Origin: a virus
Length of the DNA stretch: 64,000 bases
Virus record (IMG/VR): IMGVR_UViG_3300009601_000004
Location: 28,737-92,736 of that record
Direction: 5' to 3' (one strand)
The translations under genes were made by a program, and so were the position numbers. Below the pieces are notes generated by a model that worked only from the letters and a program-made list of their open reading frames with translations, did not search any database and was not told the DNA's origin. Positions 41,337-50,550 of the stretch are shown here, piece by piece. The first letter of the stretch is position 1; the number at the start of each line of letters is the position of its first letter.

Positions 41337-44300
41337 CAGCTCTCCCGTCCGAGTAAATCCCAGCGCGCGGCACCCGCAACGGGTCCGGCCTCCCATCGTA
41401 TTTTGCGGGTCGTGCCTTTGGCGGCTTGTACACTTGCTGCCGATCGAGCGCCTTGCTTGCCACGCTTGCCACCGATGAGGGCGACAGGCCGCAACCCTTG
41501 CGATTTAAGGGCCTTGTAGGTATGGCCCCCTTCGCTCTCTAGGCTGTAGGTCACGAACAACCAAGGGCCGTCGGCGTCCCCTCGCTTGCTTGCAGGTGCC
41601 GCTTGTAGAACGGCGCTCGCAAGCATGGAAGATGCACCCGCGACACTGCCGTCGCTTGCGATGCGTGTCAGCTCTAGGACGTTGCGCTGGTCGAGGCGCT
41701 TCCATGGTGCGGAGGGATGACCTGCAGTCGCGACTGCTACCAAGCGGTCACCCCGGAAGGCACCTAGTGCGTACATGGTGCGGCGAGGCAGTTGCTTGAG
41801 TTGGCTGTGGTGAGCAGCTAAGAAGGCCCTAGCGGCCTCCCGGTCGACAGGTGCTAGGCGTAGCTTCTTACCCGCCTCGCCCACTGCCAGGTAGGTGAGC
41901 ATGTCAGCCATTGAGGCGACAGCTAGCCAGGTAGGAAGGGTCTGGTCGTCGTTGCGGGATGCGTCGTCGCGGGTGCGTCCTGTGTCGTGCTTCTTGCCTC
42001 CGGTGTGGCGATAGATCGGGTCACCGAAGGGCGAACCATCCCACCTGCCAGGGTCGGTCTCCATGGCGAGTTTGAACGCATGGACGGCCACAGAGCGGTC
42101 AAGGGCCTTGTCTGCGTTGAGCCCCATCGTACCGAGCACGGTCTCCATGGCTTCGGTGCTTGTCTCGTCGTCTGTCTTGCCTGCCAAGGCTTCCCACGCC
42201 CACGAGGCTTCGGGCTGTCCCAGCCAGTTCTTTGCAGTGCTTACGAGCTGCGCTGCCTGGTCAGGAAGGTCAGAGGGTAGGCCAGCGGGCCGACTGCGCT
42301 TGGTGGGTGTCTTGGGGCTGTAGCGCTTCCACAGACCAGCTTTCGGGTCGCCTGCAATGACCTCGCGGACCGCTTGACGGGTGACGGCGGGTGTCTCCAG
42401 TGTGTGAGCTTCCGCGCGTATCTCGGTCTCCATTGCCTGATGGAACACCTGATCCATGTACCAGGGCGAGTCGTTGGGGGCGTCGGCCTGCATGAACTCT
42501 GTCGGGTCCGCTGCCATGGCCCTACGCCAAGCCTGTGCAACCTTTCGAGGAGGGTTGTAGGCTTTGACCAGTGCGGAGGCCAGACGGTGCCGTGCGGCCT
42601 TCGTCATCCAGTCGAGATCACTCTCCACCTCGGTGCCGTCCATCGACCCACCGGGCGCCCACCGGGTCTCAGCGACGTCGCGACGCGCGGTATCTTTCGT
42701 CTTCATGTAGGGGCCAGGGTGGTGGCGGTTGCCCACCTTGCCGCGCAGGTAGACGCTATCGAAGTAGACCTCTGCACGTGGGTAGGCTTCGCGCACCATG
42801 GACAGGCGTTCTTGTGCTCCAGGTGCGCCGGGTGCGAGTCCCAGGAAGTGGAACGCATTCGGTGGGCTCTTGCGTACCGCACGCAGAAAGGCGCCCAGTT
42901 CTTCGATGGTGGTCGCGTCCTTCTTGCTGGGGATGCCGGCCACGAGCGTTGCACCACGTAGCTCTTTGCTCGCGGCGTTCCACATCTTGGCTTGGTCCCA
43001 CTTCCCGCCACGCTGCAGAGGTACGATGAGCCGGACGGGGGCAAAGGCCCCCAGTGCCCGCAGCTCGGGTGCGTAGCGGTCCCACAGCTTTACGGTGTGT
43101 GCAGGGTCGGCAACGCGGTCAGGGGCCACCAGGAAGAGACCGGGGGCGTGTGCTGGCCATCTGCTAGCAAGCCGATTGTAGACCCCTAGAACCTCTGGCC
43201 AGTTTGGTGCTTTGGCTGCGTCCCAAGCGGGCCCGGTTGCTGTGAACTCAACCTCCGAGAAAGCACCCGAGTCCACGAAGACAGGGACGGCGCTCGCGAT
43301 GTCGAGCAGTGCACCGACAGAGGCCTTGGTCAGCTCGGTCACAGCAACGCCGACGGCCTGACCCGCAGCACCGAGTGCGGCAATTTCAGCGGATCGAGTC
43401 GCACCACTGGCGAAGTAGACAGGAGGCTGCACGGCCTGCGTGCGTGAGCCGCCCATCCCGCTGTCACCGAGGTTTGAGCATATGGAGAGGTCGCCCAGTG
43501 GGAATAGGCCTTGGTCGGTGCCGGCCGACATCGAGCCGGCTGGCGGTCCCGGTCGACGGCCATCGGCTTGCTGCAGGGCGTTGCGGACGTGAGCGAGTAC
43601 AGCTCTGCCCATGTTCACTGGGATGCCGTTCCCTACTTGCTTGTACTCTTCTGCTTGCCCACCTGCGAAGACGTACCAGGAGGGAACATCTTGGAGCTTT
43701 GCGGCCTCTCTAGGCGTGAGCTGCCGGACCTCGCCTAGCTCTGGCGACAGGGCGCCCTTCTTGCCTTCCGGCTGGTGTCCAGGCTCCACAGTGATGCCGT
43801 AGGGGATTCCCTTGTACATGCTCTTGGTCATGGCCGGTGCCAACCAGCGGCCCACCAGGGCATCACGTTTGCCGGTCGGCCACCAGTTCGCGAAGGCCCC
43901 ACCGTAGTCGATGAACCCCTGCAGCTTCAGACGGTTGCGGCCATCCGTCAGCTCGCGATTGAGGTAGGCGATTGACTTGGGTGTCAGCTCGTCTCGGATG
44001 ACGTCGTTGTCGGCTTGCTCGTAGTTGCTGCCCATCTTGCAACCCCCACACATCCCGTCAAGGTTGCCGATGTTCACACACGAGCTGTACCCGAAGCCCC
44101 CGCAACATCCGTCGTTGAGCCGGTCGAATGCACGGGTATAGACGTTGGCCGATCCGTATGGGATCGATCGAGGGTCCAGACGGGTCGGTCTAGGGCCTGC
44201 TCGAAGGTAAGAGGCCCACGGTGCTCCCTTTGGCCAGAGCACGTAGAAGGCCCGTTCCCGCGTCTGCGGTGTACCGAAACTCGCAGCCTTCAAGACCCAC

Positions 44301-44869
44301 ACGGTCCCCTCGTACCCGGCCTCGTCGGCGAGCGTCTTCCACCAGACATCCCAGTAGGCTGACCACTTGCCAGCGCGGACGGTATTTGGGCTGTTTTCCA
44401 TTACGATAACGCGAGGCTGTCCTTCGCGTGCCCAGCGGATAACTTCGGGAAACAGGTTGCGAGGGTCCAGCGGTCCAAGTTGCCTACCCGCAGTGCTCCA
44501 CCCTTGGCAGGGTGGCCCACCTGTGAGGACATCGAGCCCTCCGCGGGGGATGTCCGGTGTCCACTTCGTTGCGTCGGCCTGCTTTGCTTTGCCTGGCAGC
44601 TGCCTGTCGAGCGTCTCAACCGCGGCGGCGTCGCACTCGACTAGCTCCTGCAGGTCGTAGCCTTCGATGAACCCAGCGAGCGCCAGCAGTCCACCACCAG
44701 CAAAAACGTCGGTCATGGTGTAGCGGTCACTCTTGCGGGGTAGGCGTCGCATGGCCTCGTTGAGCTGCACAAGGACAGGCGCACGATTGCGCACCATCCA
44801 CGCCGCCGTGTCGTTGGGCAGTGCTTTGTGCAGAGCCTCAAACAGGTCGCTGGTCGTGCGTACCGCCAC
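41336..44869 (-). CDS. Three-part DNA modification fusion: cytosine-C5 methyltransferase, DpdA/TGT-like barrel, Mom/XF1762-like acyltransferase
   Basis: This 1177-residue product starts with the shared helical module (DLFEALHKALPNDTAAWM). Residues ~47-440 form a complete cytosine-C5 methyltransferase: DVFAGGGLLALAGF, GGPPCQGWS near 115, ENSPN near 156, QTRERAF near 200 and QVGNGIPVNMG near 413. Residues ~480-770 look like a TIM barrel of the tRNA-guanine transglycosylase/DpdA class, with VDSGAF near 533, VAPDRV, VPLQRGG and AGIPSKKD. A helical linker follows. Residues ~1000-1130 resemble the XF1762/Mom GNAT fold: AFLAAHHSQLKQLPRR, LELTRIASDG and FVTYSLESEGGHTYK. Each class modifies nucleic-acid bases. 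The first call is firm; the others rest on motif order. Confidence 0.72.
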   Translation of the reverse strand: MAVRTTSDLFEALHKALPNDTAAWMVRNRAPVLVQLNEAMRRLPRKSDRYTMTDVFAGGGLLALAGFIEGYDLQELVECDAAAVETLDRQLPGKAKQADATKWTPDIPRGGLDVLTGGPPCQGWSTAGRQLGPLDPRNLFPEVIRWAREGQPRVIVMENSPNTVRAGKWSAYWDVWWKTLADEAGYEGTVWVLKAASFGTPQTRERAFYVLWPKGAPWASYLRAGPRPTRLDPRSIPYGSANVYTRAFDRLNDGCCGGFGYSSCVNIGNLDGMCGGCKMGSNYEQADNDVIRDELTPKSIAYLNRELTDGRNRLKLQGFIDYGGAFANWWPTGKRDALVGRWLAPAMTKSMYKGIPYGITVEPGHQPEGKKGALSPELGEVRQLTPREAAKLQDVPSWYVFAGGQAEEYKQVGNGIPVNMGRAVLAHVRNALQQADGRRPGPPAGSMSAGTDQGLFPLGDLSICSNLGDSGMGGSRTQAVQPPVYFASGATRSAEIAALGAAGQAVGVAVTELTKASVGALLDIASAVPVFVDSGAFSEVEFTATGPAWDAAKAPNWPEVLGVYNRLASRWPAHAPGLFLVAPDRVADPAHTVKLWDRYAPELRALGAFAPVRLIVPLQRGGKWDQAKMWNAASKELRGATLVAGIPSKKDATTIEELGAFLRAVRKSPPNAFHFLGLAPGAPGAQERLSMVREAYPRAEVYFDSVYLRGKVGNRHHPGPYMKTKDTARRDVAETRWAPGGSMDGTEVESDLDWMTKAARHRLASALVKAYNPPRKVAQAWRRAMAADPTEFMQADAPNDSPWYMDQVFHQAMETEIRAEAHTLETPAVTRQAVREVIAGDPKAGLWKRYSPKTPTKRSRPAGLPSDLPDQAAQLVSTAKNWLGQPEASWAWEALAGKTDDETSTEAMETVLGTMGLNADKALDRSVAVHAFKLAMETDPGRWDGSPFGDPIYRHTGGKKHDTGRTRDDASRNDDQTLPTWLAVASMADMLTYLAVGEAGKKLRLAPVDREAARAFLAAHHSQLKQLPRRTMYALGAFRGDRLVAVATAGHPSAPWKRLDQRNVLELTRIASDGSVAGASSMLASAVLQAAPASKRGDADGPWLFVTYSLESEGGHTYKALKSQGLRPVALIGGKRGKQGARSAASVQAAKGTTRKIRWEAGPVAGAARWDLLGRES

Positions 44870-44872
44870 GCT

Positions 44873-46972
44873 CTACCCCTTCTTCGCGGCTTTAAGCGTC
44901 GGGTGGCCGGTCTCGTGTGGACGTCCACCACCGATGCGGTCGCTTGTCCGAATCCACGCCGTGTTGCCTCGTCCTGTCTTGGCGATTGAGACACTGCCCC
45001 GCACGTAAGCGTCTCCTACCTTTTTCCAGTTCGCCTTTTCCGCTTTGGCCGCGAGCGCTGCACGCTTGGGCTCGACGTGACCAAAGTAAGGCGACAGATC
45101 TATACGCACACCTGTAGCAGCTCGAACACCTTGCCACGCTCGACTGTGCATGACAGACTCTCGGTCTTTGATGCCCGAACCCCCTAACATCTGATGGAGC
45201 TGGAAAGCGAGGGACGCGAAAAGCGTGTACTCGTTGGAGATCTCTAGGGCCTGGTCGTACTGGTCGCCGTCTCTGGGGATGGTGAGCTTGCGCTCTTTGA
45301 ACCACTTGCGGTTGATGGCCTCTTCGACGATGTCAACCGCGAAGTCGCGCGCTTCGTCCTCTTCCCCCGCATACCAGCTAGCGGTCTCTTCCTCCTCTAC
45401 GGCCGCAAGCACAACCTCCTGCAACTCCTTCCCCGTGGGGTCCTTCCAAGACTCCTCCGCATTGCCGGCAGAGACGCCAAAGATGGCAGCAACGTACATG
45501 GCAACCAGGAAGTTCTGCATCTCCTCTGCACCTGGGGCGTCGATGTCGTCCGTCAGCACATCGCCGTCAGACTCGGCTACCATCTTCTTGTAGTAGGCCA
45601 CGACTGTTGGGATGCCTTGAGCACCGGCTTTGCCGCAGGCTGTGCGGACGGTGTTGTACCAGTCCTGCGGCGTCTTGTGGAGGCCCTTGACGGCGCCAGA
45701 GCGCAAGATCTGGCCAAAGGCGAGCCAGTCGAGTGCAGCCGCTTCGCGAATCAGCGTGAACGAGCCGAACGCATCCTTGGGCTCTGCGTTGAAGTTGCGA
45801 CTACTGAAGCCCATGATCTTCGCATCGTATGCGTTGGTGGCCAGATACTTCGAGGCTTCCCCAACGAGCAGCACAGCACCATAGCCCCCCTCGAAAGCTC
45901 CCATGAGATGCAGTGGTGCCTTATCCCCTGCGTGACGTCGACCACTCCCACTCCAGTCACCTAGAGCCTGTCCACGCTGTGGCTTCGCTTTGGGGGAGGG
46001 CTTCACCTTGGCGCGCTTGGCGTTGACAGCATCTGCGGTCTTGTTGAACTCTGCCATGACCTTATGAGACTCGACCTGCATCCAAAGTGCCGTATCTCGC
46101 GTAGCTGGGTTGGCCTGGAGCACGGCGTAGACTGCATTGAAGAGTTGGACACCTGTGACGCCTGCTCGTGTGGTCGCGGGTGCTTTAACTCTCGCTGGTG
46201 CCTTTTGTGCGGTGTACACGCCGCTCTGATCTACCAGCCACTGGATAGCTTGGTTCTTTGGCGGGAAGGCCTGCGCTGCACGGCTCTGATACTGCTTGTC
46301 CACAAACATGAAGTCGGCTTTAGTGGGCGCGCTAGCTCCCGCTGGTCGGCGTGCCTCCCAGCGTTCTGCCCCAGACATAACGCCACCCTTGATGTGGTCT
46401 GCTGTGCCTATGAACCGCCGACGCCGCCGATAGTCAGTGAGGTAGACGTCACCTTGCTTGGTCAGTTCTGCCCCATAGGTTTCGCCGGCCTGACTAGGCC
46501 CGCCCTTGGGTGTCATTGTGTAGGACCCAGGCTTGACAGCTCCCGTGGCTTTCGTCACTGCTGCTGTAGCGACTGCGGTGCCTGGCCCACTCGCCACAGT
46601 GCCGCCCGTGACCGCGTGCCGCTTGATCAGTCGGAGGACGTTGGCCACCGCTTGCTGCGGCTTGCTGTCAATCGCCCACTTACGCTCGGCTTTCGGCATC
46701 TTGCCGTCAATGAAGACGTGCTGATTTTGCTTCCAATGGGGGAGACCCACAGCCTTATGGTCGCCCCAGAAGCTGTGAATGAAGCCGCCCGCTACGCTTA
46801 CCTTAGCGCCACCTGGGACCGTGTCAAAGTAGTATTCAGTGCCACCCAGCGGGTCTACCTCCGCACGGTAGGGCACGCCCAGGCTAGCCACACCATTTGC
46901 AAGCGCTATAGTTAGCGCTATCTGCAGTTGTTTGCGGTCCTTCTCGGTTGCTCGGTACAGACGTTCGGCCAT
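44873..46972 (-). CDS. Large modular protein of unknown function with the shared helical module
   Basis: ATG 46972 (MAERLYRATEK) is preferred because AAGGA lies 8 nt upstream; about 699 residues. Several small domains follow one another. The helical module VQLFNAVYAVLQANPATRD, then ALWM, is internal here (near residue 275) rather than N-terminal. Residues 330-580 are alpha-helical and acidic (AAVEEEETASWYAGEEDEAR). A beta module (NWKKVGDAYVRGSVSIAKTG) lies at the C-terminus. It leads the operon containing the DNA-modification fusion and has the promoter element upstream. No catalytic signature was seen. Confidence 0.55.
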   Translation of the reverse strand: MAERLYRATEKDRKQLQIALTIALANGVASLGVPYRAEVDPLGGTEYYFDTVPGGAKVSVAGGFIHSFWGDHKAVGLPHWKQNQHVFIDGKMPKAERKWAIDSKPQQAVANVLRLIKRHAVTGGTVASGPGTAVATAAVTKATGAVKPGSYTMTPKGGPSQAGETYGAELTKQGDVYLTDYRRRRRFIGTADHIKGGVMSGAERWEARRPAGASAPTKADFMFVDKQYQSRAAQAFPPKNQAIQWLVDQSGVYTAQKAPARVKAPATTRAGVTGVQLFNAVYAVLQANPATRDTALWMQVESHKVMAEFNKTADAVNAKRAKVKPSPKAKPQRGQALGDWSGSGRRHAGDKAPLHLMGAFEGGYGAVLLVGEASKYLATNAYDAKIMGFSSRNFNAEPKDAFGSFTLIREAAALDWLAFGQILRSGAVKGLHKTPQDWYNTVRTACGKAGAQGIPTVVAYYKKMVAESDGDVLTDDIDAPGAEEMQNFLVAMYVAAIFGVSAGNAEESWKDPTGKELQEVVLAAVEEEETASWYAGEEDEARDFAVDIVEEAINRKWFKERKLTIPRDGDQYDQALEISNEYTLFASLAFQLHQMLGGSGIKDRESVMHSRAWQGVRAATGVRIDLSPYFGHVEPKRAALAAKAEKANWKKVGDAYVRGSVSIAKTGRGNTAWIRTSDRIGGGRPHETGHPTLKAAKKG

Positions 46973-46993
46973 GTGTTCCATCCTTCGTATCCG

Positions 46994-47009
46994 CAGTCTA
47001 GCGGTCTAG
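46994..47009 (-). promoter_or_regulatory. CTAGACCGCTAGACTG promoter element (site 3)
   Basis: The 16-base string, read on the minus strand, contains a direct repeat CTAGAC(C/T)G. The identical 16-mer occurs at 57580-57595 before an unrelated gene on the other strand. It lies 21 nt upstream of the 46972 start. Confidence 0.65.
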
Positions 47010-47014
47010 GGGCG

Positions 47015-49669
47015 TCATCTGGCACGCTTGAGTGCAGCGCCAAGGTCGCGGAGGGTTACCAGAATTGGCCGACCGTTCTTATCTAGTCGCAATTCGTGCC
47101 CCAAACGTCCACCAACACGCGAAGCGAAAGTAGCAGACACCGCAGAGGACACGTCACCATCAAGCAGCGCTATGGCCTGCTCTACCGTGCTTTCCCCCTC
47201 GTGTACACGTTCACCCCCCATGACAGCCTCGACTTCGATGCGCTTGCGTTGAAGCATCTCGGTGATGTGCTCGTCAACCGTGCCGCGTGCCAGCAGGTGC
47301 GTGAAGGTCGTGCGGTCAGTCTGGCCGATACGGTGGATACGGTCCTCGCCCTGCTCCATCCATGAAGGGTTCCACCACTGCTCGACGAACAGCATGTCAG
47401 AGGCAGCGGTCAATGTGATGCCTTGGTAGCCGGCCTTGGTCAGGACGATGACGTCGCGCTCTCCCGCTTGGAAGGCCTTCACGCGCTCATTGCGCTTCTT
47501 TGCCGACACAGCCCCGTCGAAGTATGTCCAGTTAGCACCGAGCTTGTCCAGACCTGCACAGATGCCCTTGAGGACCGCTTGGTGCCACACAAACACAACG
47601 AGCGGCCCAGCTTCTACCGCTTGCCTGTCTGCAATCCACTGCAGTGCAGGGGCTACCTTCGCTTCTCCGATGAAGCGCCACAGAGACATGATGGTGTTGC
47701 GTGAAGCGTGTTGATTGAATGCGCTTTCGCTGTTGCCGGCGCGCACGGCAGCAACAGCCGCCTGAGCCGGGAGGATGCCATCCCCGACTAGGTGATGGAA
47801 GTGGGCCACCGACGCCTTGAGTGCCCGCTCCTTGGCGACGCCGAGCATGTACTCCGCACCTTTGTCCGCAGCCCCATCGTATTTTTTGCGAACGGTGTCA
47901 GGGAGGTTGAACCACAGTGGTACCCTGGTTTTGTCCGGCAGCTCTCCGAGTACCTCGGACTTGCGGCGACGTACCATGTGGTAGCGCAGACGATGCCGCA
48001 ACTCTGCATTGAGGTCCCCCCCGGCATCGTCCACGAAGGTGCGCAGCTCTGTACGTCCGCGCTTTGCTCGTTTTTCCACGATGCGTTGACGGAGGTTGCG
48101 ATACCGGTGGTTGAAGTCGTCGCGGGTCGGGAACTCTTCACGGTCGATGATGTGCAATGGATGCCACATCTCGCTAGTTTTATTCTCGATGACGGTACCG
48201 GACAGACCAATGCAGTAGGGCACAGATTGACCGATGGCCTTGAACGCTTGCGACCGTTTGGCCTGGGGGTTCTTTGCCATGTGGATTTCATCACCGATGA
48301 CTGTCTGCACGCCCTCAAAAAGAAGGTCTTGCGCCAGCGGGGCAAGCAAGTCCCAGCTCACCACCCACACGCGCCGGTCGTTGGCCGGTGGCAGTTCTGC
48401 GGCAGCGCTCCCGATGACAACGGGGTCGAACCAAGGTGCAAATAGCTTGATCTCGTCGACCCAGTTGTGTGTCACCGAGCCCGGTGCAATCACGAGAGCA
48501 GGCAAGAGCTGACCATGCCCGTGCAACAGCGTTGCAATCGCCTGTATGGTCTTGCCGAGCCCCATGGCGTCCGCGATGAGCCCACGATAGCCACGGGCGG
48601 CCAAGAAGGCTACACCGATGCTCTGATACTCCCGCAGCACCAGACCGGGGGGGAGCGGCACATTACGCTCCACAGCTCGTGCCCACTGCCGAATGTCTGG
48701 GTCGGCAATCTCGGCAAACGTACCCGCGGCAGACAGCAGCGCGAGGTCTCGCCGGGGTTCGGCTGCGCTGTCCGTGCAGATGGCTAAACGAATCGCGAGA
48801 GCCGAAGCAAGATTACGACGTTCAAGCTGACGCGTAACGCGCAACACCTGACGACCGTCGAAGCTCGTGTAGTGCGCTCCCTTGTCGTGGTAGTCGATGG
48901 CACCTGGCAGGGTGCGCCGCCAGTCGCCGACCTCCCCTGCACCCTCACCTACGAGCAGCGCAATGCGGTCCGGCTGCTCGCCGCCGCCCTCTAGCCACTG
49001 CCAACGCACGAGGGTCTCCCCCTTGCCAGGACCGTCCCAAGCGATGACATGCCCCTTGTCCATGCCGGGCCGGACCTTGTGCGCGAGCAGCTGGGCCACG
49101 ACGGGTAGGCAGCGGTCGAAGTAGGTGGCGTCTCCTCTGTCCTTGCTGCTGGACATCCGCTGCATCGCCCGTGTGAAGCCTTCCGCCTCCTTGTACAGCT
49201 CGACACTGACGCCACAAGCGGCGGCGCCGTCGGCGATGCGCTGGGCTTCAATGGCATCAAGTGCGTACTCTTCTGCTCGCTCCTCTTTGAGTGCTCCAGT
49301 CCACAGGGGCAGTAGCAGAGCCAGCGCACGCGACAGAATGGGGCGCTTCGCTTTGGCCAGTGCCTCAATGATGCGCGGAACGTCGGCAAGGTCGACCTCT
49401 GCGTACCATAGGCCTTGAACTTGTCGCCACAGACCACACCCAGGCACCGCATGGGTGTGGTCTTCGAGCGTGCCAATGTCTAGGCCGATGGCCCCGCAAA
49501 ACTGTTTCAGCTGGCCACTGAAGCCGAAACGGGCCGTCTCAGGACCGCCGCACCCCATGCCCCGGTCATCCCGCCATCCATCGTTCCAAGCGTACCAGCC
49601 GTCAGGCACCACGGTACCGTGCATCGGAGGCACTACAGTGGGTGTCTGTTCACTCACGCGAGCCACCAT
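47015..49669 (-). CDS. SNF2/HepA-like SF2 helicase
   Basis: The start at ATG 49669 (MVARVSEQ) is likely but its ribosome site is weak; 884 residues. The N-terminal 330 residues are of unknown type. The ATPase has DAMGLGKTIQ near 365, GDEIHMAKNP near 458 and LSGTVIENK. The second lobe has YQGITLTAASDML and the motif VI stretch QGEDRIHRIGQTDR near 775, as in SMARCAL1/HepA proteins. These remodel DNA or displace proteins from it. It ends the 51459-47015 operon. Confidence 0.85.
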   Translation of the reverse strand: MVARVSEQTPTVVPPMHGTVVPDGWYAWNDGWRDDRGMGCGGPETARFGFSGQLKQFCGAIGLDIGTLEDHTHAVPGCGLWRQVQGLWYAEVDLADVPRIIEALAKAKRPILSRALALLLPLWTGALKEERAEEYALDAIEAQRIADGAAACGVSVELYKEAEGFTRAMQRMSSSKDRGDATYFDRCLPVVAQLLAHKVRPGMDKGHVIAWDGPGKGETLVRWQWLEGGGEQPDRIALLVGEGAGEVGDWRRTLPGAIDYHDKGAHYTSFDGRQVLRVTRQLERRNLASALAIRLAICTDSAAEPRRDLALLSAAGTFAEIADPDIRQWARAVERNVPLPPGLVLREYQSIGVAFLAARGYRGLIADAMGLGKTIQAIATLLHGHGQLLPALVIAPGSVTHNWVDEIKLFAPWFDPVVIGSAAAELPPANDRRVWVVSWDLLAPLAQDLLFEGVQTVIGDEIHMAKNPQAKRSQAFKAIGQSVPYCIGLSGTVIENKTSEMWHPLHIIDREEFPTRDDFNHRYRNLRQRIVEKRAKRGRTELRTFVDDAGGDLNAELRHRLRYHMVRRRKSEVLGELPDKTRVPLWFNLPDTVRKKYDGAADKGAEYMLGVAKERALKASVAHFHHLVGDGILPAQAAVAAVRAGNSESAFNQHASRNTIMSLWRFIGEAKVAPALQWIADRQAVEAGPLVVFVWHQAVLKGICAGLDKLGANWTYFDGAVSAKKRNERVKAFQAGERDVIVLTKAGYQGITLTAASDMLFVEQWWNPSWMEQGEDRIHRIGQTDRTTFTHLLARGTVDEHITEMLQRKRIEVEAVMGGERVHEGESTVEQAIALLDGDVSSAVSATFASRVGGRLGHELRLDKNGRPILVTLRDLGAALKRAR

Positions 49670-49848
49670 TTCCAAGTATCCCACTTAGAATCCACGGTGT
49701 GCGACACGTAGCCCAGCCCCTCCGCAGCGAGTAGCTCTGTCAGCACTAGTGCGGGGCTGTAGTAGAGCTTGTCGGCCACAGCGGTAGCCGTCGCAGGCTC
49801 GATGTCTGCGAGGGCGTTGATGATCTTTTCGATGGGGTCGGCGTGCAT
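49654..49848 (-). CDS. Small winged-helix-like protein
   Basis: The 64-residue product has helices (DPIEKIINALADIEP, TATAVADKLYYSP) then a wing-like strand with aromatic residues, as in short DNA-binding winged helices. It overlaps the helicase start by about 16 nt. Function inferred from pattern only. Confidence 0.5.
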   Translation of the reverse strand: MHADPIEKIINALADIEPATATAVADKLYYSPALVLTELLAAEGLGYVSHTVDSKWDTWKWWLA

Positions 49849-49885
49849 AGCCCGCAGGGTATCACCCGCGAGCGGTCAGGTCGAC

Positions 49886-50227
49886 TTAGATGAATCCACC
49901 GGTCTTGACAGACTGCGAAGTGCCCACGCCTGGCATCCACCCACGCACCTTGTCCCAGGCACCTTGTGGCGGTGGTCCACCAGCATCCGGCTTCCCTTCC
50001 ATTGCGGCCTGGTTGGCTTGAGCAGCGGTCAGTACAGGCGCGGGAGCTGAAGCTCCTTTGCCGGCAGTCGCGGTCGAGTAGGATTTGTAGGTCCAAACGG
50101 CAGCGGCAGCGGCGGCTACTCCGCTGGCGATCTTGGTGTTGCGCTTGCGCGTTCTCACTGCGGCCATGATGAGACCTAGCGTTGCGAGACCACCGACAAT
50201 CATCTGTGAGTTGAGAGAGAACGCCAT
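49886..50227 (-). CDS. Small membrane protein of the virion module
   Basis: This 113-residue product has two apolar segments near the N-terminus (MIVGGLATLGLIMAAV, SGVAAAAAAVWTY) separated by the basic RTRKRNTK. A Pro- and Gly-rich soluble tail follows. This fits small scaffold-like proteins of membrane-containing virions. It is coupled to the 50541 gene. Confidence 0.55.
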   Translation of the reverse strand: MAFSLNSQMIVGGLATLGLIMAAVRTRKRNTKIASGVAAAAAAVWTYKSYSTATAGKGASAPAPVLTAAQANQAAMEGKPDAGGPPPQGAWDKVRGWMPGVGTSQSVKTGGFI

Positions 50228-50541
50228 TAGATCACAGCCGCTGCGAACGGGGAGCCGTAGCCGGCCATCTTGCCGGGGTCGATCACAGGCTCATCCTCTT
50301 TCGACTGCACACCTGGGATTTTAGCTTGAACCATGGCGCGCTGGCTCTGTCGCGCAATGATCTTCATCTCCATGCCTTTAGGGCCTTGAATAAGGGCAGG
50401 CGCTCCCAGCGCGGCCAGCACACCGAGCACCACCTTCCCCCATGTCGGTTTGACCTTGTAGGCACCGAAGGCGAATGCAGCAGTGAAGATGGCTTGGCTG
50501 GCGTATTGGCCACGAGCCATGGCTTTGGGGTCGACGGGCAT
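50227..50541 (-). CDS. Small membrane protein of the virion module
   Basis: A 104-residue product. Residues 15-28 and 35-52 (GKVVLGVLAALGAPALI) are apolar and could make a hairpin. The C-terminal half is soluble and mildly basic. It is translated together with the 50227 gene downstream. Confidence 0.5.
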   Translation of the reverse strand: MPVDPKAMARGQYASQAIFTAAFAFGAYKVKPTWGKVVLGVLAALGAPALIQGPKGMEMKIIARQSQRAMVQAKIPGVQSKEDEPVIDPGKMAGYGSPFAAAVI

Positions 50542-50550
50542 GAGAAACTC

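Noticed and set aside
46064-46915. A 283-residue plus-strand frame opposite the 699-residue protein
   Set aside because: It is Cys- and His-rich, as expected from antisense reading of this region. The minus-strand gene is supported by promoter, ribosome site and shared module.
47792-48445. A 217-residue plus-strand frame opposite the SNF2 helicase
   Set aside because: It lies across helicase motifs that are clearly coded on the minus strand and has no start signal.
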